Source: Arthrobacter sp. AK04 (lineage in GTDB: Bacteria; Actinomycetota; Actinomycetes; Actinomycetales; Micrococcaceae). Taken from it: a DNA stretch of 44,249 bases. Location: positions 1 through 44,249 of the forward strand of contig NZ_JAJOMC010000040.1 in the NCBI RefSeq assembly GCF_021129155.1. Reading direction: 5' to 3'. This document shows positions 22,241 through 31,383 of the stretch, piece after piece. Numbering within the stretch: the first letter of the stretch is position 1; each line of letters starts with the position of its first letter. Below the pieces are notes generated by a model. That model worked only from the letters and a program-made list of their open reading frames with translations. It was not told where the DNA came from and did no database searches. A program made the translations under genes and the position numbers.

Positions 22241-24151
22241 CTAGGGCTGTCCTGCCGCTTGTTGCAGTGCTCCGAGGATGGCCCTTTCCTCTTCCGGGTC
22301 CGGCGTCAGGGAGACTGCCTTCTCAACATAGGCAAGTGCAGTGTCCGTTCGTCCGGCCGCGTATTCTGCGAGCCCGGACTGCAGCCAAACCTGTGAGTTG
22401 ACGGGGGCTGCCAGCCTGGCTTGGGCCAGGGTGTTGCACGCCCCGGAAACGTCACCGGAGGCCAGCTGCCCGACGGCAAGTGAGGTCAGGGATTCGACCG
22501 AGCCGGGGTTCGCCTGGAGGGACCGGGCGGACCATTGGACAGCGAACAGTCCCGACGCCGGGTCCCCCGCTGCTGCGCGGCCGGCGAAAGCCTGCCCTGC
22601 GAGCAGCGCAACGTCCACGTCCCAGGGGCGCAAAGCAGCGGCGCTGTCAAACTCCGTGGATGCGTCCTCGAGCCGTCCATCCCGGACAGCGGCGTTACCC
22701 GCTTTGAGCGGGATTTCTGCCGTGGCTGCCAACCATGCAGCAGCAGCCATGGCGGTGAGGCAGCCCAGCACCCCCATGGTGGCAACCCTCGTCATATTGA
22801 CGGGGATTCGCTTCTTTGTCCTGGCCGGAGTCGTTTTCTTGGCTTTCGTCCCCGTGCTGGGGGCAGACAGGCCGACGCCGGACAAAGCCCCGGCGCACAG
22901 TCCGGCAATGACGGTGGTCGCCGTGTTGGGGAAATGCGTCAGCAGGACAAGGCCAAACGAACATACGGCGCCCATCGCCCCGACAAGGAACAACCGCTCC
23001 GAGACGTCGTGGGTGGCTTTGATGTTCCTGGCACCAACCCAGAGCACAGCCGCGCAAAGGAAAGCGTTGGCCAGGAGAAGAGGCACACCGCCGTCGACCA
23101 ACCACTGCAGTGCAATCAGATGTGGGCTGTCCGCTGGGTAGTCCGTGCCCACCCGGACGGCGAACTCCTCACTTTGGTAGGCGGGGAGGGCATCTACAAA
23201 TCGCCCTGGCCCCACCCCGAACAGCAGATTTTGTTGTATCAGGGCCCACGTTGCACCCCACAAGTCCACGCGGCCGCTCACTGTCCCACTTGTCAAAAGT
23301 CTTTCGCGGACATCAGGAAAGGCCAGGATGGCAACAGCTGCCGGGGTCATCGTGGCAGCAAGCCAAAGGACCGCATGCCGCCAACGGGATGTGCCGCCTT
23401 TCTGCCACGCCAGCCAGCCAATTACAGCCACGATCAGAATGGCGAGAACAATGATGACGGCCCGGGAACCGGAGGCGACTGCCACAATGCCTCCGGCAAA
23501 GGCCCCGGCAACATCCCAGGGCGTCTTCGTCCATATAGCCCGCGGCAGGAGGACAGCAGCGCCGGTGAGGCCCACGATCCCCAGGTCTGTTGCGTTTCCG
23601 AGGGTGGCCCCGAACCTGAATTCGGCGCTGTCGCCCATGACGTTCCAGCCACAAGCCGCGGCGAGCGCCGCAGCGGCAAGCAGTGCCAGGCTGCCAGAGA
23701 GCAGGCGGGTCCAGTACAACCGGACGGCCGGGTTCGCGCCGGGGCCCAAAAGGCGCGCCCCCACCGGCAGCAACAGCAGGTAGGCGGCAACCGTGGGTAC
23801 TCCCTCGTATCGGGGCCACCGGCCCCAGAACGACGATCCCAGCCCGTCGGCCAGGGTTGTTGCCAGGGCAAATGCGGCCAGGACAGCTGCAGCACCCCAT
23901 GAGGTGTGTGGCGCCAGTTTTGTCCGGGATCCGGCGATGAGTCCCACTCCCAGGCCCACTGCAAGGAAGGCCAGCTTCGGGAAGGTGAAGCGGAACAGTC
24001 CGGCCGGCACCAGCACGAAAAGACACGCCATCAGTAGCGAGAGCGAAACGGCGGCCGTTCGAACACGGGCAACGCCCGTCCGCTGTTCTATCAGGGTTTT
24101 TGTCACTTCTGCCTCTCGTTGGCGCTGACGTGCCGCAGGGCGGCTGTCCAT
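22241..24151 (-). CDS. O-antigen-ligase-family (Wzy_C-like) membrane protein with TPR tail
   Basis: About 636 residues. Residues 20-440 contain about ten to twelve transmembrane helices with the O-antigen ligase/polymerase core: SGTVSGRVDLWGATWALIQQ, LLFGVGPGRFVDALP and SPHLIALQWLVDGGVPLLL, including the conserved Arg and His. Residues about 490-636 are TPR-like helices (AALRPWDVDVALLAGQAF, QANPGSVESLTSLAVGQLAS, TDTALAYVEKAVSLTPDPEE). Family members polymerise or ligate surface polysaccharides, or glycosylate proteins. Two starts are credible: ATG at 24151 with a distant GGAGG, or GTG at 24106 with close GAGAGG. Downstream of the giant SLH adhesin on the same strand, with a terminator-like hairpin between. 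It may assemble a wall-linked glycan. Confidence 0.8.
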   Translation of the reverse strand: MDSRPAARQRQREAEVTKTLIEQRTGVARVRTAAVSLSLLMACLFVLVPAGLFRFTFPKLAFLAVGLGVGLIAGSRTKLAPHTSWGAAAVLAAFALATTLADGLGSSFWGRWPRYEGVPTVAAYLLLLPVGARLLGPGANPAVRLYWTRLLSGSLALLAAAALAAACGWNVMGDSAEFRFGATLGNATDLGIVGLTGAAVLLPRAIWTKTPWDVAGAFAGGIVAVASGSRAVIIVLAILIVAVIGWLAWQKGGTSRWRHAVLWLAATMTPAAVAILAFPDVRERLLTSGTVSGRVDLWGATWALIQQNLLFGVGPGRFVDALPAYQSEEFAVRVGTDYPADSPHLIALQWLVDGGVPLLLANAFLCAAVLWVGARNIKATHDVSERLFLVGAMGAVCSFGLVLLTHFPNTATTVIAGLCAGALSGVGLSAPSTGTKAKKTTPARTKKRIPVNMTRVATMGVLGCLTAMAAAAWLAATAEIPLKAGNAAVRDGRLEDASTEFDSAAALRPWDVDVALLAGQAFAGRAAAGDPASGLFAVQWSARSLQANPGSVESLTSLAVGQLASGDVSGACNTLAQARLAAPVNSQVWLQSGLAEYAAGRTDTALAYVEKAVSLTPDPEEERAILGALQQAAGQP

Positions 24152-24173
24152 CGGCAATGGTCCCTCCACAGGA

Positions 24174-24206
24174 AGGAGCCCCGGCACAATGTGTACCGGA
24201 GCTCCT
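24174..24206 (-). terminator. Hairpin between the giant SLH adhesin and the ligase gene
   Basis: Arms AGGAGCCCCGG and CCGGAGCTCCT pair over 11 positions with one wobble around an 11-base loop. It begins 19 bases after the adhesin stop at 24226, as read on the minus strand. It probably terminates most adhesin transcripts. Confidence 0.6.
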
Positions 24207-24225
24207 CCCTCAGGTGTCAGTCCCC

Positions 24226-27200
24226 CTAGTTGCGTGGGAACTTAGCGTTGTACCTGTACATGAAGGCTGCCATCGCATCCCTGTTCACGGCAGAGACGGG
24301 AGCAAATGTCTTGCTGCCATCCCCTGACGTCCATCCCGTGGTGATGTTGGTGGACGCCAGCCAGGTGATCTCCTTATAGAACTGGTTGTCTGTGGCCACA
24401 TCCGTGAACGGGGACACTGCCGGCGGGGAGAAGGCAGGCTTGCCGGCCAGCCGGTACATAAAGGCCGCCATGGCATCCCGATTCACGGACTGCAGTGGCG
24501 CGTAGGTCCTGGTACCGTCGGCTTCGATCCACCCGGTGGTGATGTTGGTGGAGGCCAGCCACGTGATCTCCTTGTAGAACTGGTTGTCCGTGGCCACGTC
24601 CTTGAACGGGGACACTGCCGGCGGGTTGAAGGCAGGCTTGCCGCTTAGCCGGTACATAAAAGCAGCCATGGCGTCCCTGTTGACAGGCAGCAGAGGACCA
24701 AACGTCGTGGTTCCGTCGGGTGCCACCCAGCCCGTGCTGATTCCGTTCGAAGCCAGCCAGCTGATTTCCTTGTAGAACTGGTTGCCGGTGGAGACATCAG
24801 TAAAGGAGGGAGTGGGCGCGGGCGGGCTGTCCGGCGTCGTGGCCGAGGCCAGCCTAGTCCCCGTGCCCTTGCCGTCGCCGTAAATCCGCACTTCGACTGT
24901 GCTCTTGGCAGCCAACCCTGTCAGGACGACGTCGGACTTCTGCCCGGCGGGCACAGTCACCTTCGGACGTGACAGGTCCCCGTTGACGATGACGTGGTAG
25001 TCAGCGGCCACGGTGGAGGCAGTGTTGTCCAGCTTTACCGCCGCTTCCGCCGGCTTAGCCGGGTCAACCGTGATGGCGGCTTTCGGATCCGATACTGGCG
25101 CAGGGGTTGTGGTTGCGTAGGACAGGTCGCCCGCAGGCTTGTCAGCCCCTGCCGTCGCGGTGACAGGAACAGCGGAGGTTTCGGCGGTAACGCTGCCGGA
25201 GTACAGCTTTCCCAGTTCTGCTTTGCTGGAGGGCGGAGTCACGGCCAGGAGGTATTGGCCGCTGGTCAGTCCCGTAACGTTGAACTTGCCCTGGGCGTCG
25301 GTGGTTGCCGTACGCGTGACCTTTGATCCGTCCCGCGTGTATGCCTGGACTTTGGCGCCGGACAAACCCGCCTTCGACTTATCGGTGACGGTGCCGCTGA
25401 GGCTGCCGCCCTTGACCAAAGTGCCGTCTTTGGCGGCGAAGCTTTGCCCGGCAGTGACGGCAACGGGGCTTGCCGAGGCAACGCCGGTTGACTCCGGCAT
25501 GTTCTGGTAGAACTGGGCTTCGGCAAGGGAGAATCCGCTGGAGCGGTTGAATGCCACTTTGTAGCTGCCGGCAGTCAAACCAGAGACACTGTAGGCGCCA
25601 GTGTTGTCAGAGTAGCCCTCCTTGACCGGCTTTCCGGCGGCATCCAATACCGTGACCGGGTATTGCTCCCCCTCAGCGAGACCGGTGAGTTTCCCGCTGA
25701 TCGTTGCCCCCTTCACCATGGTGGCATTGATGCCTGTCAGGTCCTGGGCAGCGGCAAGGGTAAGCACGTTGGCGGTGCTGGACGTAGCCGCGTTGTTGTA
25801 CCACTGGTCCACAGCGCCGCTGTTGTTTCCTGCAAAGCGCACTTTGTAGGTTCCCTGGGGCAGGCCGGTCAGATTATAGGTTCCGTCCGCACTGACCGAG
25901 CTGTTGGCCACGAAAGTGGCTGAGCCGTCGGCAGTGTCAGCGTTCACGCTGATGCTTCTGAGATCGGTTCCGGCTGGTGCCGTTACCTTTCCGCTGATGG
26001 TGGCGCCCCTGGTAAGCGAGGTGTTGATTCCCACCACATCCTGGCCCGCGGTGACGGCCACGGCGGTGGCTGCTTCCGCTGATGGTGCATTGTTGTACCA
26101 CTGGGTGACGGCGCCGCTGCTGTTCCCTGAGAACTGGAGCTTGTAGGAACCTGTGGGCAAACCCACCAGCTTGTAGGAGCCGTCCGAACCCACCCAGGTG
26201 CTGGCCGCAAAGGTCAGCTGCGAGTCCGTACCGGATGTGTAGGCAACAACGTTCAGTTGCGTTGTGCTGATGCCGGCGGGTGCTGAAACTTTTCCGCTGA
26301 TGCTGCCTCCCTGGAGCAAGGTTGCATCAATGCCCGTCAGGTCCTGCCCCGCCGTTACTGCAACGGGGGTTGCTGACTCCATGCTCCCCGCATCTTTGTA
26401 CCAAAGGGGCAGCGCTCCGCTGTTGTTCCCGTTGAACTCTATTTTGTATGATCCCGCTTCCAGACCGGGGAGGCTGTATGTGCCGTCCTGCGCCACAGGG
26501 GTGGAGACCACATAGACCGGCTGGGGCCCGGCTGTATAGGCATTGACGTAGATCGCCGTGAGAGCAGTGCCTGCCGGCCCTGTGACTTTTCCGCTGATGG
26601 AAGCGCCTTTGGCGAGCGTGGCATTGATGTTGGTGACGTCCTGGCCAGCCGTTACCGGGACCGCCTCGGCAGTCTCAAATGTGGTGGCGTTGTTGTACCA
26701 CTGGGAAACGGCGCCGCTCCTGTTACCGGAGAACTGAAGCTTGTAGGAGCCAGCCGGCAACCCTTCAAAGCGGTACGTGCCGTCCGGTCCTACGGAAGTG
26801 TTTCCCGCATGGGTGGCGCGGGCGTCGCCGAGGTAGGCCGATACCGTAACGCCGCTTACCGCTACCCCTGCGGGTGCGCTGACGGTTCCACTGATGGAAG
26901 CCCCCTTGGCCAGGGCTGCGTCCACGCTTGCCACGTCTTCCCCGGCGGCCACTGCCACTGGCGTGGCGGAAGCGAACGATGCTGCGTCCTTGTACCACTG
27001 GGACAGCGCGCCCGTACCATAGGCGGAGAACTGCAATTTGTAGGAACCGGCGTTGAGTCCCGCTACTTTATACGTTCCGTCGGAAGCCACGGACGTGCCA
27101 ATATTCAGCCCCGCCTGGGAGTCCGCGTTGAAGACACTGACGTGGGTCCGGCTGGGATCCATTCCCGCCGGCATCGTGATTTTTCCGCTGATGGATGCAC

Positions 27201-28497
27201 CCTTGATCAGGGTGGCATCAATGCCCGCGAGGTCCTGACCCGCCGTGACGGTTACGGGGGTGGCATCGGCAAGGGAATCCGCGTTCTTGTACCACTGGCT
27301 TAGGGCTCCGCTGTTAAAGCCGGTGAACTGGATCTTGTAGGAGCCAGCCGGCAATCCGGCCGCCCGGTACGTACCGTCCGATGACAGCTGCACGAAGGAG
27401 TTGTAGAAGCTGTTCTGCGAATCTGTTGGCATCACGTTGACGCTGACTGAACGCCAGTCCACCCCGGCCGGGAGTGTTACCTTGCCGCTGATGCTTGCAC
27501 CCTTGACCAGGGTGGCATTGATGTTCGTAACGTCCTGCCCTGCGGCAACGTCAACAGCGTTGGCAGTGCTGAAGGAATCGGCATTGTTGTACCACTGGGT
27601 AAGGGCCCCGCTCTGGTACCCGGCAAACTGCAGCTTGTAGGACCCTGCCCGGAGGCCGGACAGACGGTAAGTTCCGTCTGCACCTACCTGGACGTTTCCG
27701 GCATCATCAAACAGCGAATCCCCGCTGTAGGCAGATACACGGATGTTCGTCAGGTCCGTCCCGGATGGTGCGGTGACTTTGCCGCTAATGCTGGATCCCT
27801 TGACCAGGGCCGCATTGATGCCGGTCAGGTCCTGCCCTTTGGCAAGGGTTACTGTGGCAGCATCCGCGAAGGTTTCTGCATTGTTGTACCACTGCTCGAT
27901 TGCGTCAGTGTTGTAACCCGAAAATTTGAGTTTGTACGTGCCGGCGGCCAAACCGGCGAGACGGTAGGTGCCGTCCTGCAGGACTGCGGTGCTGGCCATG
28001 TGGCCGTATTCAGAATCAGCCGAGGTGGCGGTAACCTGCAGGCCGGCCGTGTCCACGCCCGCGGGCAGCGTCACTTTTCCACTGATACTTGCGCCCTTGA
28101 CCAAAGCGGCGTCGATCCCCGTGAGGTTCTGGCCCTCAGTCACGGAGACCGGGGTTGCTGCGGCCTGGGACGCGGCGTTTTTGTACCACTGCGTTTCAGC
28201 GCCGCTTGCTCCTCCCGAAAAGGAGATTTTGTACGCCCCTGCGGCCAGGCGTTCCATGCGGTAGGTCCCGTCCGGTGCCACGGACGCATATCCCCAGGTT
28301 GACTGCATACCTTGAGGTTGGGCGTTTACGAACACGTCCGTGAGAGCTACCCCGGCAGGTGCGGTCACGGTGCCACTGATGGTGGCCGTGTTGGCATCCG
28401 CCGCTGTGGCAGAGACATTTCCTAAAAGTAAGGATGCGGCAAGAACTGCCGTGATTGTGGCGATAAAACGCCTGAAAACATGCGTGCGTAAGCGCAT
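24226..28497 (-). CDS. Giant surface adhesin: 11 CNA-B/carboxypeptidase-regulatory-like repeats plus three SLH-like repeats
   Basis: About 1423 residues. Signal peptide 1-35 (RRFIATITAVLAASLLLGNV ... ATAADA). There follow about 11 beta-sandwich repeats of 90-95 residues. Each opens ISGKVTxPAG, contains DGTYRxxGLxAGSYKLQFSG and ends QWYNNAxS...VTAGQDLTGI, a pattern typical of prealbumin-like carboxypeptidase-regulatory/SpaA folds. The last two repeats diverge. A further domain (VPAGQKSDVVLTGLAAKSTV) precedes three SLH-like repeats near the C-terminus (FTDVSTGNQFYKEISWLASN, VNRDAMAAFMYRLSG). There is no LPXTG motif, so anchoring is presumably through the SLH-like repeats. The ATG at 28497 fits the signal peptide; GTG at 28536 would add 13 residues. 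Likely role: long stalk-like adhesin or S-layer component. Confidence 0.85.
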   Translation of the reverse strand: MRLRTHVFRRFIATITAVLAASLLLGNVSATAADANTATISGTVTAPAGVALTDVFVNAQPQGMQSTWGYASVAPDGTYRMERLAAGAYKISFSGGASGAETQWYKNAASQAAATPVSVTEGQNLTGIDAALVKGASISGKVTLPAGVDTAGLQVTATSADSEYGHMASTAVLQDGTYRLAGLAAGTYKLKFSGYNTDAIEQWYNNAETFADAATVTLAKGQDLTGINAALVKGSSISGKVTAPSGTDLTNIRVSAYSGDSLFDDAGNVQVGADGTYRLSGLRAGSYKLQFAGYQSGALTQWYNNADSFSTANAVDVAAGQDVTNINATLVKGASISGKVTLPAGVDWRSVSVNVMPTDSQNSFYNSFVQLSSDGTYRAAGLPAGSYKIQFTGFNSGALSQWYKNADSLADATPVTVTAGQDLAGIDATLIKGASISGKITMPAGMDPSRTHVSVFNADSQAGLNIGTSVASDGTYKVAGLNAGSYKLQFSAYGTGALSQWYKDAASFASATPVAVAAGEDVASVDAALAKGASISGTVSAPAGVAVSGVTVSAYLGDARATHAGNTSVGPDGTYRFEGLPAGSYKLQFSGNRSGAVSQWYNNATTFETAEAVPVTAGQDVTNINATLAKGASISGKVTGPAGTALTAIYVNAYTAGPQPVYVVSTPVAQDGTYSLPGLEAGSYKIEFNGNNSGALPLWYKDAGSMESATPVAVTAGQDLTGIDATLLQGGSISGKVSAPAGISTTQLNVVAYTSGTDSQLTFAASTWVGSDGSYKLVGLPTGSYKLQFSGNSSGAVTQWYNNAPSAEAATAVAVTAGQDVVGINTSLTRGATISGKVTAPAGTDLRSISVNADTADGSATFVANSSVSADGTYNLTGLPQGTYKVRFAGNNSGAVDQWYNNAATSSTANVLTLAAAQDLTGINATMVKGATISGKLTGLAEGEQYPVTVLDAAGKPVKEGYSDNTGAYSVSGLTAGSYKVAFNRSSGFSLAEAQFYQNMPESTGVASASPVAVTAGQSFAAKDGTLVKGGSLSGTVTDKSKAGLSGAKVQAYTRDGSKVTRTATTDAQGKFNVTGLTSGQYLLAVTPPSSKAELGKLYSGSVTAETSAVPVTATAGADKPAGDLSYATTTPAPVSDPKAAITVDPAKPAEAAVKLDNTASTVAADYHVIVNGDLSRPKVTVPAGQKSDVVLTGLAAKSTVEVRIYGDGKGTGTRLASATTPDSPPAPTPSFTDVSTGNQFYKEISWLASNGISTGWVAPDGTTTFGPLLPVNRDAMAAFMYRLSGKPAFNPPAVSPFKDVATDNQFYKEITWLASTNITTGWIEADGTRTYAPLQSVNRDAMAAFMYRLAGKPAFSPPAVSPFTDVATDNQFYKEITWLASTNITTGWTSGDGSKTFAPVSAVNRDAMAAFMYRYNAKFPRN

Positions 28498-28899
28498 TCT
28501 GATGAAGCCCCCATTAAAACCCGTGCGGGTGAACACTGCCCCCGCGAGTGATCCCTGCAGATGGCAGGTGATCGGACTCTATAGGAGAAAGATCAAGGTT
28601 TACGCATTTGTTTTATTTATTGCAGCAAGTCACGGCTGCACTTCCATTGGAGCGAATGGAGGCGCTTCTTTAGGAGCAATGGCTGGTCGTTTCAGCAGAT
28701 GATCCAATTAGAGCAGGAGCGAGATTTACAGGTACTAGTGAGAGGACTGCAGGAATTGCAAACGCTCGCTTAAACTCCATTAAAGTTTTGCGGTTAGGCA
28801 TGCGGGACTGCAGCGTTCGATCAACACAAAACTGTCTGGAGCCCTAAACGACGATGGCGCGCGCCGCCGTCGTACCCTCGTGGGAACTGGAGTTGGGGG
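28498..28899. other. Gene-free, AT-richer leader region of the giant adhesin
   Basis: No gene is visible. The stretch 28590-28800 is distinctly less GC-rich than its surroundings and presumably holds the adhesin promoter (minus strand), for example around TATAGA at about 28577-28582. A long 5' leader of 100-300 bases is therefore possible. A palindromic repeat sits at its right end. Confidence 0.4.
28848..28875. repeat. Dispersed GC palindrome, copy 4
   Basis: Arms ACGACGATGGCGC and GCGCCGCCGTCGT, with two mismatched positions in the left arm. It starts 24 bases beyond the LacI stop codon and so lies at the 3' end of the fructan operon. Confidence 0.7.
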
Positions 28900-29943
28900 T
28901 CAGGCTGCAGGGGCTGCGGTGGAATCGCGGCTGACCAGCGGGCAGTCCAGGATGGTCGGGCTGAGCGCCATGCGGGAAAGCTCGTTCTTGCCTTCAATGG
29001 CGTCAATGAGCTGCTCTGTTGCCCAGGCACCCATCTCGTAGTGCGGAAGGGCCACGGTGGTCAGGCCAGGGTGGAGGTTGGCGGCGATGAGCTGCTGGTC
29101 ATCGAACCCCACAATGGAAAGGTCATTCGGGATGCCCAGCCCCAGTTCAGCGGCGGCACGGTAGGCGCCCATGGCCATCCGGTCGTTGTAGCAGAACAGG
29201 GCCGTGGGCCTGTCGCTGCGGCCGAGCATCCGGCGGGCCGCCTCATAGCCGCCGTGCACCTCGGACGGCGCAGACTCCACCGGCGCGCTGCCGCCGTCGA
29301 GCCCTGCCCCGTCCAGGGTCCTCCGGAAGCCCTGGACGCGCAGGCGGGTTGCCGGGACGTCGTCGGTGTTGTTCAAGAAGCCGATCCGGCTGTGGCCCGC
29401 CTCCAGCAGGGCAGTTACGGCCGTCCGCGCGCCGCCTTCCTCGTCCGGGATCACGGCACAGATATTTCCGCTGGCAGACACGGAGTCCACCAGGACTGAC
29501 GGAACGCTGTCCAGGTTTGGGGGCAGCTCCACGGTGCGGTGATACATGGTGGCATAGAGGATGCCGTCCACCCTGCGCTCGAGCAGCGCCTCGACGTCGG
29601 CCGTCCTGGACTCCAGGCTGGCGGAAGCGGAAGTGTTGAGGATCATGAGGTTGTAGCCGCGCCGTTTGGCAGCCTCATCGGCGCCCAGGATGATTCGGCC
29701 GGCGTGCGGTGTGGTGGCAATGTCCTCGCTGAGCAGCCCCAGCATGCCCGTCCGCTGGGTCCGCAGCGCCTGGGCCAGCCGGTTGGGTTCGTAGCCGAGC
29801 TCTTCAGCGGCGGCCCTGACCTTGTCCTTGGTTTCAGGACTGACGCGGGCATAACTGACGTTGTTGAGGACATGGGAGACAGTGGTCACGGACACCCCGG
29901 CCGCTTGCGCCACGTCCTTGATGCCGATGTTCTTGTTGCCCAT
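28900..29943 (-). CDS. LacI-family transcriptional regulator (second copy in the operon)
   Basis: A 347-residue repressor. The N-terminal helix-turn-helix and hinge (IGIKDVAQAAGVSVTTVSHV, then LNNVSYARVSPETKDKV and PNRLAQALRTQRTGMLG) are followed by a periplasmic-binding-like effector domain (AGRIILGADEAAKRRGYNLM, FCYNDRMAMGAYRAAAELGL, DLSIVGFDDQQLIAANLHPG). It is the last gene of the seven-gene operon, 66 bases after the GH91 gene. It is strikingly similar along its whole length to the LacI protein at 33021-34073, including an almost identical DNA-binding helix, so both may bind the same operator. Likely effector: a fructose-containing saccharide. Confidence 0.9.
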   Translation of the reverse strand: MGNKNIGIKDVAQAAGVSVTTVSHVLNNVSYARVSPETKDKVRAAAEELGYEPNRLAQALRTQRTGMLGLLSEDIATTPHAGRIILGADEAAKRRGYNLMILNTSASASLESRTADVEALLERRVDGILYATMYHRTVELPPNLDSVPSVLVDSVSASGNICAVIPDEEGGARTAVTALLEAGHSRIGFLNNTDDVPATRLRVQGFRRTLDGAGLDGGSAPVESAPSEVHGGYEAARRMLGRSDRPTALFCYNDRMAMGAYRAAAELGLGIPNDLSIVGFDDQQLIAANLHPGLTTVALPHYEMGAWATEQLIDAIEGKNELSRMALSPTILDCPLVSRDSTAAPAA

Positions 29944-30009
29944 CTGTCTCCCACGTCCTCATGGTCGGTGATGGCAGCTTGCGTACCGTGCCGCAAGTGC
30001 AGCTGCCAT

Positions 30010-31350
30010 TTAGAAACCTACCGTGGGTGTGGGCCTGAAGGCATTTACTGCCCTGTCCGCCACAACCTGGGCCTCACTTCCCGAATCAAGGATGGTATTC
30101 CGGGCTGACCCGGGATCCACCATCACAGCGGTAACGGCGAGGCCCTCCGAAGCCGCGGTGGCCAGCAAAGCGTCCACCTGGGCTTCGAAGCAGGAATCAC
30201 TGGACGTGGAATTTACGTCCAACCCCACCGCGTGGTTGTTGGAGACGAAATTGCCGGTACCCGCCTTCAACCGGATGATGACGGGCACCGCACCCGCCGG
30301 ACGGATCCCCTGCGAGTCGATGATCTGAGAGAAATGGTTGCCCACCACCGAGTTGTTGTTGCCGTTGACGCTGAGGAGTCCGGTGAGGTCATCCAGCCCG
30401 TTGTCCACTCCCAGGAAGGGCGTCCACGGTTCGTGGTCCCGCAGGAAGTGGTTGGTTGCCACCAGGTTTTCCGAGCTGTTGCCCTCAAGAACCACCATCC
30501 CCGGGTAGAACGAATGCAGGCGGTTGTTGGTGATGCTTGACCGCGTGACGCCGTCGAAGTGGACGCTGCTCGACCCGCGGGGGAAGACGTTGTTCGCGGT
30601 GACCAGCAGCCCGCCGTGGTTTTGGGCGTAGATCGAGTGGCCCTTGAACCCTGCACCGATCAGGTTGTCTGTAATTTTTGAGGCCTGTCCCCACCCGCGC
30701 AGCTCGATGCAGCTTCCGCATTCGGCGATGAAGTTGTCGTGGATGGACAGCGCGTCCGCGTTGTGGATGGTGAGGGCGTTCTCCAGGTAGATGAACCCCA
30801 TGCCGTTCACCCGGAAGGAGTCGTTGGCGCTTGCCACGTAGATGCCGGTTTTGCCGTTGACGTAAGTGTTCTCCGCAGGCAGTCCGGAGCCGTCCGGCAT
30901 GAAGTGCAGCCCGTCGATGCAGAAGTTGGAGAACTCCACCGAGCTGATCCGCGGGCTCCCGCTCCGCTCAACATAGAACGCGGCCCCCGCGGATTCCTCC
31001 CCGTCCCTGCCGGCGGGAAGGTCAACGATAATACGGCTACCGCCGGGCCACAGCTCATGGAGATCGGGCCATTCGTCCTCGGGAACATTGAACCGGATGC
31101 TCGATGACGTGAAGCCGTGCCCCGAGCCCTGGATCCGAAGGAAGCTGATGTCGATGACCACCTGCGTGCGGAGGTGGTAGTCCCCCGGCGGAAGGTAGAT
31201 CACAGCGCCGGGCTTTCCGCCGTCGTCCACATCGGTGACGGCCTGCCGGCCCTTGATGTCGGCGATGATGCTGTTGATGACTTCGCCAACGTCCTTGGAC
31301 GGGTTGCCGACGGGCCACGCCGTGACGTCGTAGTAGTTATTGCTTGACAT
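30010..31350 (-). CDS. GH91 beta-helix enzyme: probable intracellular difructose anhydride III hydrolase
   Basis: 446 residues forming a right-handed parallel beta-helix of family GH91. Key blocks: KPGAVIYLPPGDYHLRTQVV, FLRIQGSGHGFTSSSIRFN, GKTGIYVASANDSFRVNGMG and ALTIHNADALSIHDNFIAEC followed by GSCIELRGWGQASK. Two acidic residues 11 apart (Asp205, Glu216) match the spacing of the catalytic pair known in GH91 enzymes. GH91 contains secreted inulin fructotransferases, which make difructose anhydrides from inulin, and the related cytosolic hydrolase that opens difructose anhydride III to inulobiose, known from Arthrobacter. This protein has no signal peptide and sits with a cytosolic GH32 and an importer, which favours the hydrolase; the fructotransferase remains the alternative. 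Confidence 0.85.
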   Translation of the reverse strand: MSSNNYYDVTAWPVGNPSKDVGEVINSIIADIKGRQAVTDVDDGGKPGAVIYLPPGDYHLRTQVVIDISFLRIQGSGHGFTSSSIRFNVPEDEWPDLHELWPGGSRIIVDLPAGRDGEESAGAAFYVERSGSPRISSVEFSNFCIDGLHFMPDGSGLPAENTYVNGKTGIYVASANDSFRVNGMGFIYLENALTIHNADALSIHDNFIAECGSCIELRGWGQASKITDNLIGAGFKGHSIYAQNHGGLLVTANNVFPRGSSSVHFDGVTRSSITNNRLHSFYPGMVVLEGNSSENLVATNHFLRDHEPWTPFLGVDNGLDDLTGLLSVNGNNNSVVGNHFSQIIDSQGIRPAGAVPVIIRLKAGTGNFVSNNHAVGLDVNSTSSDSCFEAQVDALLATAASEGLAVTAVMVDPGSARNTILDSGSEAQVVADRAVNAFRPTPTVGF

Positions 31351-31383
31351 GCCTCTGGTGGGCCTTCCTTTGGGTAGGTGCGC

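Noticed and set aside
22535..23902. 455-codon plus-strand frame
   Set aside because: Antisense to the O-antigen-ligase membrane protein. It has low-complexity composition and no recognised motif.
24226..28200. Possible CRISPR-like regular spacing
   Set aside because: The regularity is the 270-285-bp coding repeat of the adhesin, not short direct repeats with unique spacers.
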